DNA of 64,000 nt from Candidatus Bathycorpusculum acetigenes. Its GTDB lineage: Archaea > Thermoproteota > Bathyarchaeia > Bathyarchaeales > Bathycorpusculaceae. The notes beneath the pieces were generated by a model, which saw only the letters and a program-made list of their open reading frames with translations, did not search any database and was not told the DNA's origin. Shown here one piece after another: positions 17,789 through 26,396 of the stretch. Both the position numbers and the translations under genes were made by a program. The DNA is taken from the NCBI GenBank assembly GCA_009781675.1, contig WQVG01000001.1:84277-148276 (forward strand), written 5' to 3'. Numbering within the stretch: position 1 is the stretch's first letter; each line of letters starts with the position of its first letter.

Positions 17789-18338
17789 AACCAAAGAAAC
17801 CGAAGTTAGAGTTAGTGTCAACTTGGATGGGGAGGGTAAAGTCGCCATCGCTACAGGTGTGCCCTTTCTTGACCACATGCTAACTTCACTGGCCACCCAC
17901 AGCTTAATTGACATATCTGCCTCAGTTAGAGGCGACTTGGTTCATCACTGCGTAGAAGACCTCGCTTTGGGCCTAGGCGAAGCCCTAAACAAGGCCTTAA
18001 GCACACGCGAGGGCATCACCCGATTCGGAAACGCTACCACACCCATGGACTGCTCGCTGGCATCGGTCGCCGTCGACTTAGTCAAGCGGCCCTACTGCAA
18101 AATTGACCTCAAACTCAAAGGCAAAAAAATAGAAGACATGCCAACCGAAGACATTGTACACTTCTTTGAATCCCTAATTCAAACCCTGCAAGCCAACATT
18201 CACATCTTCATCCTCTATGGTAGCAACGACCACCACAAAACCGAAGCGGCAGTTAAAGCTCTTGCACTCTCACTTCGCCAAGCAGTTGCACTTGATCCCC
18301 GACGCAAAGGCGTACCCAGTAGCAAAGGAGTCATCTAA
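17760..18338 (+). CDS. hisB: Imidazoleglycerol-phosphate dehydratase (HisB)
   Basis: About 192 residues, the single-domain dehydratase without the phosphatase domain seen in enterobacterial HisB. Metal-binding signatures are FLDHMLTSLATHS, HHCVEDLALGLGEAL, DLVKRPYC and the C-terminal NDHHKTEAAVKALALSLRQA. It dehydrates imidazoleglycerol phosphate to imidazole acetol phosphate. I prefer the ATG at 17760 because AAGGTGA lies 8 bases before it; a GTG at 17748 is in frame but overlaps that Shine-Dalgarno. The gene overlaps the end of hisC. Confidence 0.95.
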   Translation: MMRTQEVYRKTKETEVRVSVNLDGEGKVAIATGVPFLDHMLTSLATHSLIDISASVRGDLVHHCVEDLALGLGEALNKALSTREGITRFGNATTPMDCSLASVAVDLVKRPYCKIDLKLKGKKIEDMPTEDIVHFFESLIQTLQANIHIFILYGSNDHHKTEAAVKALALSLRQAVALDPRRKGVPSSKGVI

Positions 18339-18944
18339 GTGGCTACTACAGCCATATTCGACTATGGCGCAGGAAACCTCCTCAGCCTCAAAACTGCCCT
18401 AGAAAAAACCAGCCTAACCACCTCCATCGCAACCAAAAAAGAGGACTTAATCAATGCAGACGCCATCGCCCTACCCGGTGTAGGAAATTTTTCAGCCTCA
18501 CTTGAAAAGCTCAGCGCAGTCAAAGAGATCCTGCAGACAAAAGTCTTGGAGGGTACCCCTATATTGGGCATATGCTTGGGGCTACAATTGTTCTTTGAAA
18601 CAAGCCAAGAAGGCCCCGGAAATGGACTAGCACTCTTCAAAGGCGAAGTTAAACAACTGCCCCAAACAGTAAAAGTGCCCCACATGGGTTGGAACACTCT
18701 AAACCTCAAAAAACCAGGTGCTCTCTTTGACGGTATTGTTGAGGACACCTACGTTTACTTCGTCCACTCACTATACCCTGACCCAGAGGACCCAAACATA
18801 GTGGCCACACAAACCCAATACGGAACAACTTTCACCTCTGCTATCGCCCAAAAAAACATTTATGGCACCCAATTTCACCCTGAAAAATCCGGTGTGGCAG
18901 GTCTTCAAATACTTAAAAACTTTGCAAAAATAGTTGTACGGTGA
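18339..18944 (+). CDS. hisH: Imidazole glycerol phosphate synthase, glutaminase subunit (HisH)
   Basis: The 201-residue class I glutamine amidotransferase has IFDYGAGNLLSLKTAL at the start, LPGVGNF, the nucleophile elbow GICLGLQLFFE (catalytic Cys near residue 80), and the catalytic His-Glu in YGTQFHPEKSG. It releases ammonia from glutamine and channels it to HisF. The GTG start follows the hisB stop directly, and the stop codon lies in the Shine-Dalgarno region of hisA. Confidence 0.96.
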   Translation: MATTAIFDYGAGNLLSLKTALEKTSLTTSIATKKEDLINADAIALPGVGNFSASLEKLSAVKEILQTKVLEGTPILGICLGLQLFFETSQEGPGNGLALFKGEVKQLPQTVKVPHMGWNTLNLKKPGALFDGIVEDTYVYFVHSLYPDPEDPNIVATQTQYGTTFTSAIAQKNIYGTQFHPEKSGVAGLQILKNFAKIVVR

Positions 18945-18949
18945 CAAAT

Positions 18950-19675
18950 ATGCAGTTAATTCCCGCAATAGATCTCATGGGCGGCAAAATCGTCCGCCTA
19001 ACCCAAGGCGCCGCCGAAACCGCCAAAACCTATGAAGCCCAATTCGGCACACCCCTTCAAGCAGCTCAGCGCTGGCAAATCGAGGGCGCAGGCAAACTCC
19101 ACATAATCGACCTCGACGCAGCCTTTAGTATCGGCGACAACCGAGATGTCATCGCAGATATCGCAAAAAACATTACGTTACCCCTCCAAGTCGGCGGCGG
19201 CATACGTAGCTACGAAGTCGCAGAAAGTCTCCTAAAAGTCGGTGTCACCCAAGTCATACTAGGCTCTTTAGCTTTTAGCGACCCTTCAGCCATAACAAAA
19301 ATCCAAAAATCATTCGGTTCTGACACCGTCATAGTGGCCTTAGATAACTGCAACGGGCACATCATGATCGATGGCTGGCAAACCGAAACCCCAATGACCG
19401 TAGATGAAGCCCTCAACAAATACACTCAGCTAGGCGTCCACACCTTCCTTATAACCTCAATCGCACAAGATGGCATGCTAAACGGCCCCGACCTCCAAAC
19501 CCTCTCAGCCGCCATTCACTCTTCAAACACCAAAATCATCGCCGCAGGCGGCATAGGAACCATCAGCGACCTATGCGCACTCAAAGAAATCAATTGCCAA
19601 GGCGCCGTCATCGGCAAAGCCCTATATGAGGGGCGCTTCACACTAAAAGAAGCACTAACCCAGATAGGAACCTAA
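18950..19675 (+). CDS. hisA: ProFAR isomerase (HisA)
   Basis: A TIM barrel of 241 residues from the ATG at 18950, which has GGTGA (18940-18944) 5 bases ahead; an in-frame GTG at 18941 lies within that signal. Signatures include the first catalytic Asp in LIPAIDLMGGKIVRL, LQVGGGIRSYE, the second Asp in SIAQDGMLNGPD, and AAGGIGTISDL in the phosphate site. It isomerises ProFAR to PRFAR. It lies between hisH and hisF with almost no spacing. Confidence 0.95.
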   Translation: MQLIPAIDLMGGKIVRLTQGAAETAKTYEAQFGTPLQAAQRWQIEGAGKLHIIDLDAAFSIGDNRDVIADIAKNITLPLQVGGGIRSYEVAESLLKVGVTQVILGSLAFSDPSAITKIQKSFGSDTVIVALDNCNGHIMIDGWQTETPMTVDEALNKYTQLGVHTFLITSIAQDGMLNGPDLQTLSAAIHSSNTKIIAAGGIGTISDLCALKEINCQGAVIGKALYEGRFTLKEALTQIGT

Positions 19676-19676
19676 C

Positions 19677-20480
19677 ATGACGCTAGCAAAACGAATCATA
19701 CCCTGCCTCGATGTCGACCACGGACAAGTCGTCAAATGCATAAACTTCCAAAACCCTAAATCCACAGGAGATCCAACCGAAATGGCTCAACGCTACAGCG
19801 ACCAAGGCGCCGACGAACTCGTTTTTTTGGACATCACCGCATCAAGTGAAAAACGCAACATCATGCAAAAATACGTCGAAAACGTTGCCAAAACCATAAA
19901 CATCCCATTCACCGTCGGAGGCGGCATCCGAAGTGTACCAGATGCAAGACTGATCCTCTGTAGTGGCGCCGATAAAGTGTCAGTTAACACAGCCGCAGTC
20001 GAAAACCCCAACCTAATCACCGAACTATCCGATGTTTTCGGACGGCAATGTATCGTATGTGCCATAGACGCCAAACGCAACTCCACTCCAACCAACGGAA
20101 AAACCATAGTAGACACACCCAAGGGCCCAGTTTGGTTTGAAGTCGTTACCTATGGTGGCAGAAAACACACAGGCATCGACGCATTAACATGGGCCACTGA
20201 CGCCGAAAAACGAGGTGCCGGTGAATTCTTAATAACTTCCATGGATAGAGATGGAACCAAAGACGGTTATGATATCGAGTTAACCCGCAATATAAGCGAA
20301 CGCGTCAACGTTCCCATAATCGCAAGCGGCGGAGCCGGAGAACCTAAACACCTCTACGACGTATTCACCGAAGGCAAAGCCGATGCTGCACTGGCCGCAT
20401 CAATTTTCCACTACAACAATTATCCTATTCCAAAAGTCAAAGACTACCTGCGTAAAATGGAGGTGACCATACGACAATAA
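19677..20480 (+). CDS. hisF: Imidazole glycerol phosphate synthase, cyclase subunit (HisF)
   Basis: The 267-residue TIM barrel has the first catalytic Asp in [39 protein letters not shown], the second catalytic Asp in [13 protein letters not shown] and [14 protein letters not shown]. With HisH it converts PRFAR and ammonia into IGP and AICAR. It starts one base after the hisA stop. Confidence 0.97.
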   Translation: MTLAKRIIPCLDVDHGQVVKCINFQNPKSTGDPTEMAQRYSDQGADELVFLDITASSEKRNIMQKYVENVAKTINIPFTVGGGIRSVPDARLILCSGADKVSVNTAAVENPNLITELSDVFGRQCIVCAIDAKRNSTPTNGKTIVDTPKGPVWFEVVTYGGRKHTGIDALTWATDAEKRGAGEFLITSMDRDGTKDGYDIELTRNISERVNVPIIASGGAGEPKHLYDVFTEGKADAALAASIFHYNNYPIPKVKDYLRKMEVTIRQ

Positions 20481-20491
20481 CACCCGACGAA

Positions 20492-20809
20492 TTGCTAGCA
20501 AAGCTGGATTTCAAAAAAAGTAATGGGCTCATTCCAGTTATAACCCAAGACGCCAAAACCAAAACCGTTCTAATGCAGGCCTATGCCAACAAAGAAGCCG
20601 TGGAACTGACACTTAAAACCAAAAAAGCAACCTACTGGAGCCGTAGCCGAAATGAACTCTGGATAAAAGGCGAAACCAGTGGAAACACACAAAAAATAAT
20701 CTCAGTAACTACAGACTGCGACTGTGACTCACTACTATACATAGTCGAACAAACCGGCCCCGCATGTCACACCGGCGAATATAGTTGCTTCTACAATAAA
20801 CTACTCTAA
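20492..20809 (+). CDS. hisI: Phosphoribosyl-AMP cyclohydrolase (HisI)
   Basis: The 105-residue single-domain enzyme has [49 protein letters not shown] and the zinc-site segment [26 protein letters not shown]. It opens the adenine ring of PR-AMP. The TTG start is the only one available after the hisF stop; the preceding in-frame codons (ITPDE) also look like family sequence, so translation may begin slightly earlier on a non-standard codon. No HisE domain is fused. It is the last gene of the operon. Confidence 0.95.
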   Translation: MLAKLDFKKSNGLIPVITQDAKTKTVLMQAYANKEAVELTLKTKKATYWSRSRNELWIKGETSGNTQKIISVTTDCDCDSLLYIVEQTGPACHTGEYSCFYNKLL

Positions 20810-21158
20810 CAAGATCTTTCCAAACCCGTTTTCACTATTTTTGAAAACACCTGTTTTTGCTCTCTTCTTTGCCATAGATAACAAAAAATTAAACATAAAC
20901 ATAAACAAAAATAGCGCCTATCTGCATATATGGTTGTTGATGTGCGAACAGAACGATAAGTCAACGTGTGAGTTTGCTCGGATAGCACGATTTAGACGCC
21001 GAAATCGACTACAAAACTGTACAGCTAAAAGCCTTTTTAGCGTTGATTTCAAAACGGCAATAGTGTCGGGATAACTGTGTTTAAGTGATGTCAAAAGCTG
21101 TTTAAGCCCTTGAGTTAACACTTTTAAACATATTTGCCCTTTTTCTCTGTGGAATATT
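20810..21158. other. Intergenic region after hisI
   Basis: About 350 bases with no convincing gene. It contains two short perfect hairpins: CGATTT/AAATCG around 20988-21007 and GCTAAAA (21024-21030) with TTTTAGC (21035-21041), the latter with a four-base loop. A T-rich stretch at 21120-21142 precedes the next gene. The hairpins may belong to the operon's 3' end, but archaeal termination normally needs only T runs. Confidence 0.4.
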
Positions 21159-22214
21159 ATGTCTCTGCATGAAGCTCTGCTCTACACTCGCCAATCTGAC
21201 GGCAAAGTTAAATGTTGCCTCTGTGCACGTCGTTGCCTCATTAGTATGGGTGCGCCCGGATTCTGTTTGGTCCGAAAAAATGAAGACGGCGTTCTCTATA
21301 GTCTAAACTATGGTAAAGCCGTCTCTGTAGGCGTTGACCCTATCAGTAAAAAACCCTTGTATCACTTCAATCCTGGTGCTTTAGTGATGTCGATTGCGGC
21401 GGCTGGATGTAACTTCCGGTGTCAATTCTGTGATAACTGGATGATCAGCCAAGATCATGAAGCTCCCGGTAATCCATTCCCGCCAGAGGAAGCGGTTAGG
21501 GCGGCGCAGAACGCGGGTTGTCAAGGTTTAAGCTACACCTATACCGAACCCACGATCTTTTTGGAATATGTCCATGACATTGCCAAGTTGGCTAAGCAGG
21601 CAGGGCTGTTTAACACCTTTGTAACCAATGGCTATATGACCCCCGAAGCGGTCCAAACCATTGCGCCCTATCTTGATGCGGTTACGGTGGATTTTAAGGG
21701 CGGTGCTGACCCCGACTTTTACCGTACAAACATGAGTGTCCCAAATGTCGAGCCTATCTATGATACGCTAAAAGAATTCAAACTCCACAACGTTCACATT
21801 GAACTTACAAACCTCGTTGTCCCCAAAATCGGAGATTCCCCAGAACGCATCAGCATCCTATCTAAATGGATAAACGATTACTTGGGGCCTGATACCCCTC
21901 TTCATTTGTTGCGATTCCATCCAGAATACAAGATGGCCAGTATCCCTGCTACCAGTGTACAGGAAATGGAACATGCTTACCTAACCGCCAAAAACCAAGG
22001 TCTCAACTATGTCTACATCGGTAACATCACTGATCACCCCGCCGAAAACACGATATGTCCCAACTGCGACACAGCCGGCATCAAACGTTGCGGTTTTGAA
22101 GTCACACAGTGGGACCTCACTGATAACATGCGTTGCCCCGTCTGTGGACACCCTATCCCCATAAAAGGTAAACTCTGGCAAAACAACCAACGATTTCCCT
22201 ACGCGCTCTTCTAA
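21159..22214 (+). CDS. AmmeMemoRadiSam-type radical SAM enzyme (PflA-like, COG1180)
   Basis: The 351-residue protein starts with a cysteine-rich region (CCLCARRCLISMGAPGFCLVR). The radical SAM motif CNFRCQFC follows (near residues 86-93), then GLSYTYTEPTIFLEYV and DFKGGADPDFYR. The C-terminal 60 residues hold a zinc-ribbon-like tail (CPNC...CPVCGHPI). This architecture matches the radical SAM member of the AmmeMemoRadiSam system, which is usually accompanied by AMMECR1 and Memo proteins; neither is in this window. The chemistry is unknown. It was formerly annotated as a pyruvate-formate-lyase activating enzyme, but no glycyl-radical partner is adjacent. Confidence 0.88.
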   Translation: MSLHEALLYTRQSDGKVKCCLCARRCLISMGAPGFCLVRKNEDGVLYSLNYGKAVSVGVDPISKKPLYHFNPGALVMSIAAAGCNFRCQFCDNWMISQDHEAPGNPFPPEEAVRAAQNAGCQGLSYTYTEPTIFLEYVHDIAKLAKQAGLFNTFVTNGYMTPEAVQTIAPYLDAVTVDFKGGADPDFYRTNMSVPNVEPIYDTLKEFKLHNVHIELTNLVVPKIGDSPERISILSKWINDYLGPDTPLHLLRFHPEYKMASIPATSVQEMEHAYLTAKNQGLNYVYIGNITDHPAENTICPNCDTAGIKRCGFEVTQWDLTDNMRCPVCGHPIPIKGKLWQNNQRFPYALF

Positions 22215-22317
22215 CTATTGTTAAATGACTATAATTGACTGTAATCGTATTATGGAAATGGAATCTTGGATTAGTCTTATTAGTGCAAAGTTAGTTTGCT
22301 TTGTATAGCGTTTCTCT

Positions 22318-23163
22318 ATGCCTAGATATTCGGCGTTGGCGGTTGCGACCAGTTACTGGAAACCCAATGAAAACTATCTTTGCAAAATAACTGGGGCTTT
22401 GGAGGGTAAGCTTTTGGATGGGGATTTTGTGGTTGTTTCTGAGAAGGCGATAGCGATCGCTACAGGTTGTATAGTCAATGAAGCACTGATTGTGCCTAGC
22501 AGAAATGCAAAATTCATTGCTAAGTTTTGGATGCGTGTAGTCTGGGGGTATGGTCTTGGGGTTTTGTGTGGGTTTGGGATGCGTCTGCTTAGACGTTTGC
22601 GGGAATATCCCATTGAGTCGGGGAGTCGCCATAAGCAGGTTGCACTGGAGTACACGGGGCTTTTGGATGCGTTGATGTTTGGCTCAGAGGGTGGTATCGA
22701 TGGCTCTAATTTGGCTTATTCTTATGTTAGTTTGCCTCTATACAACGCTGATATTTTTGCCCAGAAAATCCATCGGCACATCCAAGAAGAGTTGGGTAAA
22801 GATGTTTGCGTAATTCTCGCTGATACTGATAAGACTTTTCGGTTTTGTAGTTTTTATTTTACGCCCCGTCCTAATCCAATGCATGGTATTCATTCTTTGG
22901 GTGGGGTGATTGGTTATGTTTTGGGGAGGGTTTTGGATTTGAAACGGGGTTCTACACCTTTGGCGGTTGCGGGTGGCTTTCTTTTGGCTAGGGAAGCTTT
23001 AACCATCACAAACATCGCGGATCGGGTGCGGGGGCCGGGTTCAGGGGCAACGGTGTGGGATATGGCTTCACGTTTTCATGTCGAGGTGGACGGAGTGAGT
23101 TGGGAGATGCTCGATTCAATTTCTCACAAGCCGCTAGTTGTCGTCAGAAAGAAATCTCATTAA
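22318..23163 (+). CDS. CofE-like F420-0:gamma-glutamyl ligase family protein
   Basis: The 281-residue protein shows LLDGDFVVVSEKAIAIATG near residue 32, GGIDGSNLAYSYVSLPL (about 127-143), VCVILADTDKTFRF (acidic metal-site region) and REALTITNIADRVRGPGSG. These resemble the F420-0:gamma-glutamyl ligase fold. CofE adds glutamates to coenzyme F420. A hydrophobic insert (WMRVVWGYGLGVLCGFGMRLL, about residues 72-92) is not typical of canonical CofE, so this may be a paralogue with another substrate. No other F420 gene is in the window. It stands alone on the plus strand. Confidence 0.7.
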   Translation: MPRYSALAVATSYWKPNENYLCKITGALEGKLLDGDFVVVSEKAIAIATGCIVNEALIVPSRNAKFIAKFWMRVVWGYGLGVLCGFGMRLLRRLREYPIESGSRHKQVALEYTGLLDALMFGSEGGIDGSNLAYSYVSLPLYNADIFAQKIHRHIQEELGKDVCVILADTDKTFRFCSFYFTPRPNPMHGIHSLGGVIGYVLGRVLDLKRGSTPLAVAGGFLLAREALTITNIADRVRGPGSGATVWDMASRFHVEVDGVSWEMLDSISHKPLVVVRKKSH

Positions 23164-23259
23164 GGTTAATATTGCAGAAACAAACCAAAAACTGTGTTTT
23201 TGAAGAGTAAGACATAAAAATCGGCTTGTGAGCATATGCGCATTACGATGGGATAGCTA

Positions 23260-24762
23260 ATGGAAGAATCACTACAAAAGCTGGATGCATTCTTTAATCC
23301 AAAAACCGTTGCAGTTATCGGCGCCACAAAAAAACCTGGCAAAGCCGGCTGCGTCATATTTGAGAACTTGGCAACTAACAAAAAAGAAGGCGTTTACACG
23401 GGCGAACTCTACCCTGTGAACCCGAGCGAAGAATCCCTCTTGGGCTTTAAATGCTTCAAAACGCTAAGTGAGGTTCCCGCAGATCAGGTTGACTTGATAG
23501 TTATCATCGTTCCTTCCAAAGCGGTAGCCGGTGTCATGGAGGAAGCGGTCGCTAAAAAAGTTAAAGCCGCAGTCATCATAACTGCCGGCTTTAAAGAAGT
23601 TGGAAACAAGGAGCTAGAAGACCAAGTCATCGCAATAGCCCAAAAAGGCGGTATCCGAATTTTAGGCCCCAACTGTTTGGGTATTTTTTACCGTAAAAGC
23701 GGTATTGACACCCTGTTTCTACCTGAGATGAAAACGCTTAGCACCGGCCAAAAATTCATTGCTACGCCCCGTCCCTTATCGGGAAGCATTGCAATGATCA
23801 CCCAAAGCGGCGCCTTTGGTTCAGCGGCACTTGACTATCTAACCGGTCGCGGTATGGGCGTTTCTAAATTCGTCAGTTTTGGCAACAAAAGTGATGTCTC
23901 CGAATCTGACATCCTAAACTATCTCATCCAAGATGACGAAACAACAGTTATCCTTGTCTATCTCGAAGATGTTAAAAATGGACGCGACTTTATCGACATC
24001 GCCAAAAAAGTCACCCTTAAAAAACCGGTTGTTGTTATTAAATCCGGACGTAGTTCTGCAGGAGCACTGGCTGCCGCATCCCATACTGGTGCCATAGCAG
24101 GAAGTGACAAAGTCTACGATGCTGCCTTTGAGCAATGCGGAGTCATCCGCGCCCGTAGCATGGACGAATTCTTCGATTACGGCAAAGCACTTGCCCTGCA
24201 ACCCCCAGCAACCGGCAAAAACATGGGTGTTCTCACTGATGCAGGCGGGCCAGGAGTCATGACCGTTGACGAACTTGAAACCCAAGGCCTAACCGCAGAC
24301 CGTTTCGAAAAAGAAACCGACGAAAAATTCGATCAACTCAAAAAAGAAGGTAAAATCCTGGAAATAGCCGCTACCCACAACCCAGTCGACCTCACAGGCT
24401 CTGTTGTCGACGACCAATTCATCATATCTGCTGACATCATGTTCAACGATTCTAACACCCACGGCATCATCCTGCTCGGTCTCCACCACATGCCTGGTCT
24501 GCAAGAAAAATACATTGCAGGCACTGTTGCAGTTGCCAGTAAATACGACAAACCCATAGTCGCAGTCGACATCGGCGAAACCGATCTAGCCATCTACACC
24601 CGAAGCCATTTCGACCGATTGGGCGTTCCAAGCTTTGGTAGCCCCGAAGCCGCCGCACGCGCCATGAGAGCTTTGGTCTGGTACGGTGAATACCTCAAGA
24701 AAAACGGTGCTCTAGAAACCTACATCGCTAACTTTAAAAAAACAGTTACAACTAAACCGTAA
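23260..24762 (+). CDS. acdA: ADP-forming acetyl/acyl-CoA synthetase, alpha subunit
   Basis: The 500-residue protein has a CoA-binding Rossmann domain (FNPKTVAVIGATKKPGKAG), two succinyl-CoA-ligase-like domains (ILGPNCLGIFYR; MITQSGAFGSAALDYL) and the phosphorylated His region AAASHTGAIAGSDKVYDAAFEQ (near residue 270). It converts acyl-CoA, ADP and phosphate into acid, CoA and ATP, the main substrate-level ATP step in many peptide- and sugar-fermenting archaea. The ATP-grasp beta subunit is neither fused nor adjacent. The stop overlaps the convergent riboflavin kinase gene by 11 bases. Confidence 0.9.
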   Translation: MEESLQKLDAFFNPKTVAVIGATKKPGKAGCVIFENLATNKKEGVYTGELYPVNPSEESLLGFKCFKTLSEVPADQVDLIVIIVPSKAVAGVMEEAVAKKVKAAVIITAGFKEVGNKELEDQVIAIAQKGGIRILGPNCLGIFYRKSGIDTLFLPEMKTLSTGQKFIATPRPLSGSIAMITQSGAFGSAALDYLTGRGMGVSKFVSFGNKSDVSESDILNYLIQDDETTVILVYLEDVKNGRDFIDIAKKVTLKKPVVVIKSGRSSAGALAAASHTGAIAGSDKVYDAAFEQCGVIRARSMDEFFDYGKALALQPPATGKNMGVLTDAGGPGVMTVDELETQGLTADRFEKETDEKFDQLKKEGKILEIAATHNPVDLTGSVVDDQFIISADIMFNDSNTHGIILLGLHHMPGLQEKYIAGTVAVASKYDKPIVAVDIGETDLAIYTRSHFDRLGVPSFGSPEAAARAMRALVWYGEYLKKNGALETYIANFKKTVTTKP

Positions 24763-25138
24763 CTGTTACAACAACAACGTCCCCATCTCCCTTCCCTAGT
24801 TTCCCACGCAGATAAAGAGGCGCCACAACCTCCAAAACATCCACTGGATAACTTGGTACAAGGGGAATCACAACTGCCGCCTCCACGTCCAAAACTATCG
24901 CTCTAAAAAACACACCAAAAAAATAACCCACCTCGGGTTTAACCCATATACCGCAGGGGGGATCTAATATTCTTCTTTTTACTGTTTCAGCTTTTGTTAA
25001 ACGCAAATTTAGGGTCCCCGGATAAGGCGTAAACCCTAGCTTCTGCTCTATTTGAGCCCTAACCCAGGGCAATTCAACAAAATCCTTACCTGTCCCACTG
25101 CCAGAAAAAACGGTGCCCCTAAAATCTAGTTGTCCCAA
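24752..25138 (-). CDS. ribK: CTP-dependent riboflavin kinase
   Basis: The 128-residue cradle-loop barrel protein has FRGTVFSGSGTGKDFVELPWV at its start and GFTPYPGTLNLRL (about residues 35-47), the signatures of the archaeal CTP-dependent kinase that makes FMN. There is no fused HTH domain. The start is a TTG at 25138; in-frame upstream codons run only to a TGA a few codons earlier, so the N-terminus is nearly fixed. The gene lies 15 bases downstream of the 144-residue protein and probably shares its transcript. Confidence 0.9.
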   Translation of the reverse strand: MGQLDFRGTVFSGSGTGKDFVELPWVRAQIEQKLGFTPYPGTLNLRLTKAETVKRRILDPPCGIWVKPEVGYFFGVFFRAIVLDVEAAVVIPLVPSYPVDVLEVVAPLYLRGKLGKGDGDVVVVTVTV

Positions 25139-25153
25139 ACCTCTACCTTCACA

Positions 25154-25588
25154 TCAGGGTACGGGCCTAACCCCTGAGTAACCAACCTGGGGCCCCTGTC
25201 CTGTGGGGCAACATCCCTCCGCCTGAAGTTGTTGCTTTAACCATTGCGCAACCGACTTAAGGATAGAATCAGAGGATATATCCACAACAGGTACAATCAT
25301 CTTCTCTTTAGTCTCAATTATCTGCATATAACGAGGCATAGCCGCATACCCAACATAAGTCCAATAAACACGCCGCCTCTCCAAAAGCTCCCTAGCAACC
25401 GCAACATTAGACGCTGAAAGCGGGAAATAAAGAAACACAATTCCATCAACCCAATACAATCCCGCTAACTTACCCCCAGCAATCACACTAGTAAACCGCG
25501 CAAGCTCCTCCGGGCTATTGAAATGCGTTTTCTCCATAATCACAATTTCTTTAAAAGGCTCATAAGAAACAGAAACTTCATTACTCAT
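25154..25588 (-). CDS. Conserved-looking protein of unknown function
   Basis: A 144-residue soluble alpha/beta protein that I do not recognise. It has a strand-helix pattern (IVIMEKTHFNSPEELARFTSVI, AGLYWVDGIVFLYFPLSAS, VAVARELLERRRVYWTYV) and a Gly/Pro-rich tail with a CC pair (EGCCPTGQG). It may begin at the internal Met18. There is no signal peptide or membrane segment. Placed 15 bases ahead of ribK on the same strand, it may belong to flavin metabolism or regulation, but that is only positional inference. Confidence 0.6.
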   Translation of the reverse strand: MSNEVSVSYEPFKEIVIMEKTHFNSPEELARFTSVIAGGKLAGLYWVDGIVFLYFPLSASNVAVARELLERRRVYWTYVGYAAMPRYMQIIETKEKMIVPVVDISSDSILKSVAQWLKQQLQAEGCCPTGQGPQVGYSGVRPVP

Positions 25589-25704
25589 AAATCATTCACC
25601 ACTAAGTAACCCATACAGTATAAGCGGTAACTTATTTAATTTATTATTATATCTGAACATGTGGGCAAATGTTTTAGTGTGGAAAATCAGGGTTGAGAAT
25701 TAGT

Positions 25705-26145
25705 CTATGTCTGTGGGAACGTTTCTGGATGTGACCGACAAACTTCTTCCATGATGCGTAGCATTGAAGGTATCGCAAAAACTATGTCCCTAGCAGTAAC
25801 AATCCCGACCAATTCGCTGTTGTTAACAACAGGTAAATGTTTGATGCGTTTTCTACGCATGGTATCTGCCGCTTCTTCTAAGCTGGCCTCTTGATTGATT
25901 GTTATAACAGGTGCCGAAGCTATCATCCCTGCCTTTATTTCACGTGCTGGCAACCCTTGTTCAAAACCTCTTATCAAGGCATCTCTAGACGTTATAATGC
26001 CTACCGGACGTTTTCCCTGTACAACAATAATGGAGTTAATGTCAAAACTGTTCAAAGTTGCGATAACCTCTTGAAGATTTGTGTCCTCTCTTACAACCTT
26101 GACCGGTTTTGTCATAATTTCTCGAACTAAGACGTTGTCAGACAA
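25705..26145 (-). CDS. Tandem CBS-domain protein
   Basis: The 146-residue protein is made of two CBS domains. CBS1 is about residues 8-66 (VREIMTKPVKVVREDTNLQE, then SIIVVQGKRPVGIITSRDAL). CBS2 is about 74-132 (SAPVITINQEASLEEAADTM, then HLPVVNNSELVGIVTARDIVF). Such stand-alone pairs bind adenine nucleotides or SAM and regulate partner proteins, which cannot be identified here. It stands alone, with a 250-base region upstream that separates it from the divergent VIT-like gene. Confidence 0.9.
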   Translation of the reverse strand: MSDNVLVREIMTKPVKVVREDTNLQEVIATLNSFDINSIIVVQGKRPVGIITSRDALIRGFEQGLPAREIKAGMIASAPVITINQEASLEEAADTMRRKRIKHLPVVNNSELVGIVTARDIVFAIPSMLRIMEEVCRSHPETFPQT

Positions 26146-26396
26146 AAAAAAATCACCACTAAAGGATAGAGTTTGTTGTTAATCAATATTTTTAGGAGCA
26201 AAACCTTGGTCTGGAACCAAATCCGAAAAAGCCTCCTTGCCGGCCTGCTAAAGGAGAGTTTAATTCATGATGAAAAGTTTTAACTGATTATTTTGAAAGA
26301 AACTTTTTCTTATGTCTTATCTTCATGGACAACACAAGATTATTTAGTTTCTTTTTGGTTGAATATGATGTTATTGTTGTATCGGTGACCGATTGA

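Noticed and set aside
23914..24285. Minus-strand frame inside the acyl-CoA synthetase gene
   Set aside because: Antisense to the phosphohistidine domain, with no domain of its own.
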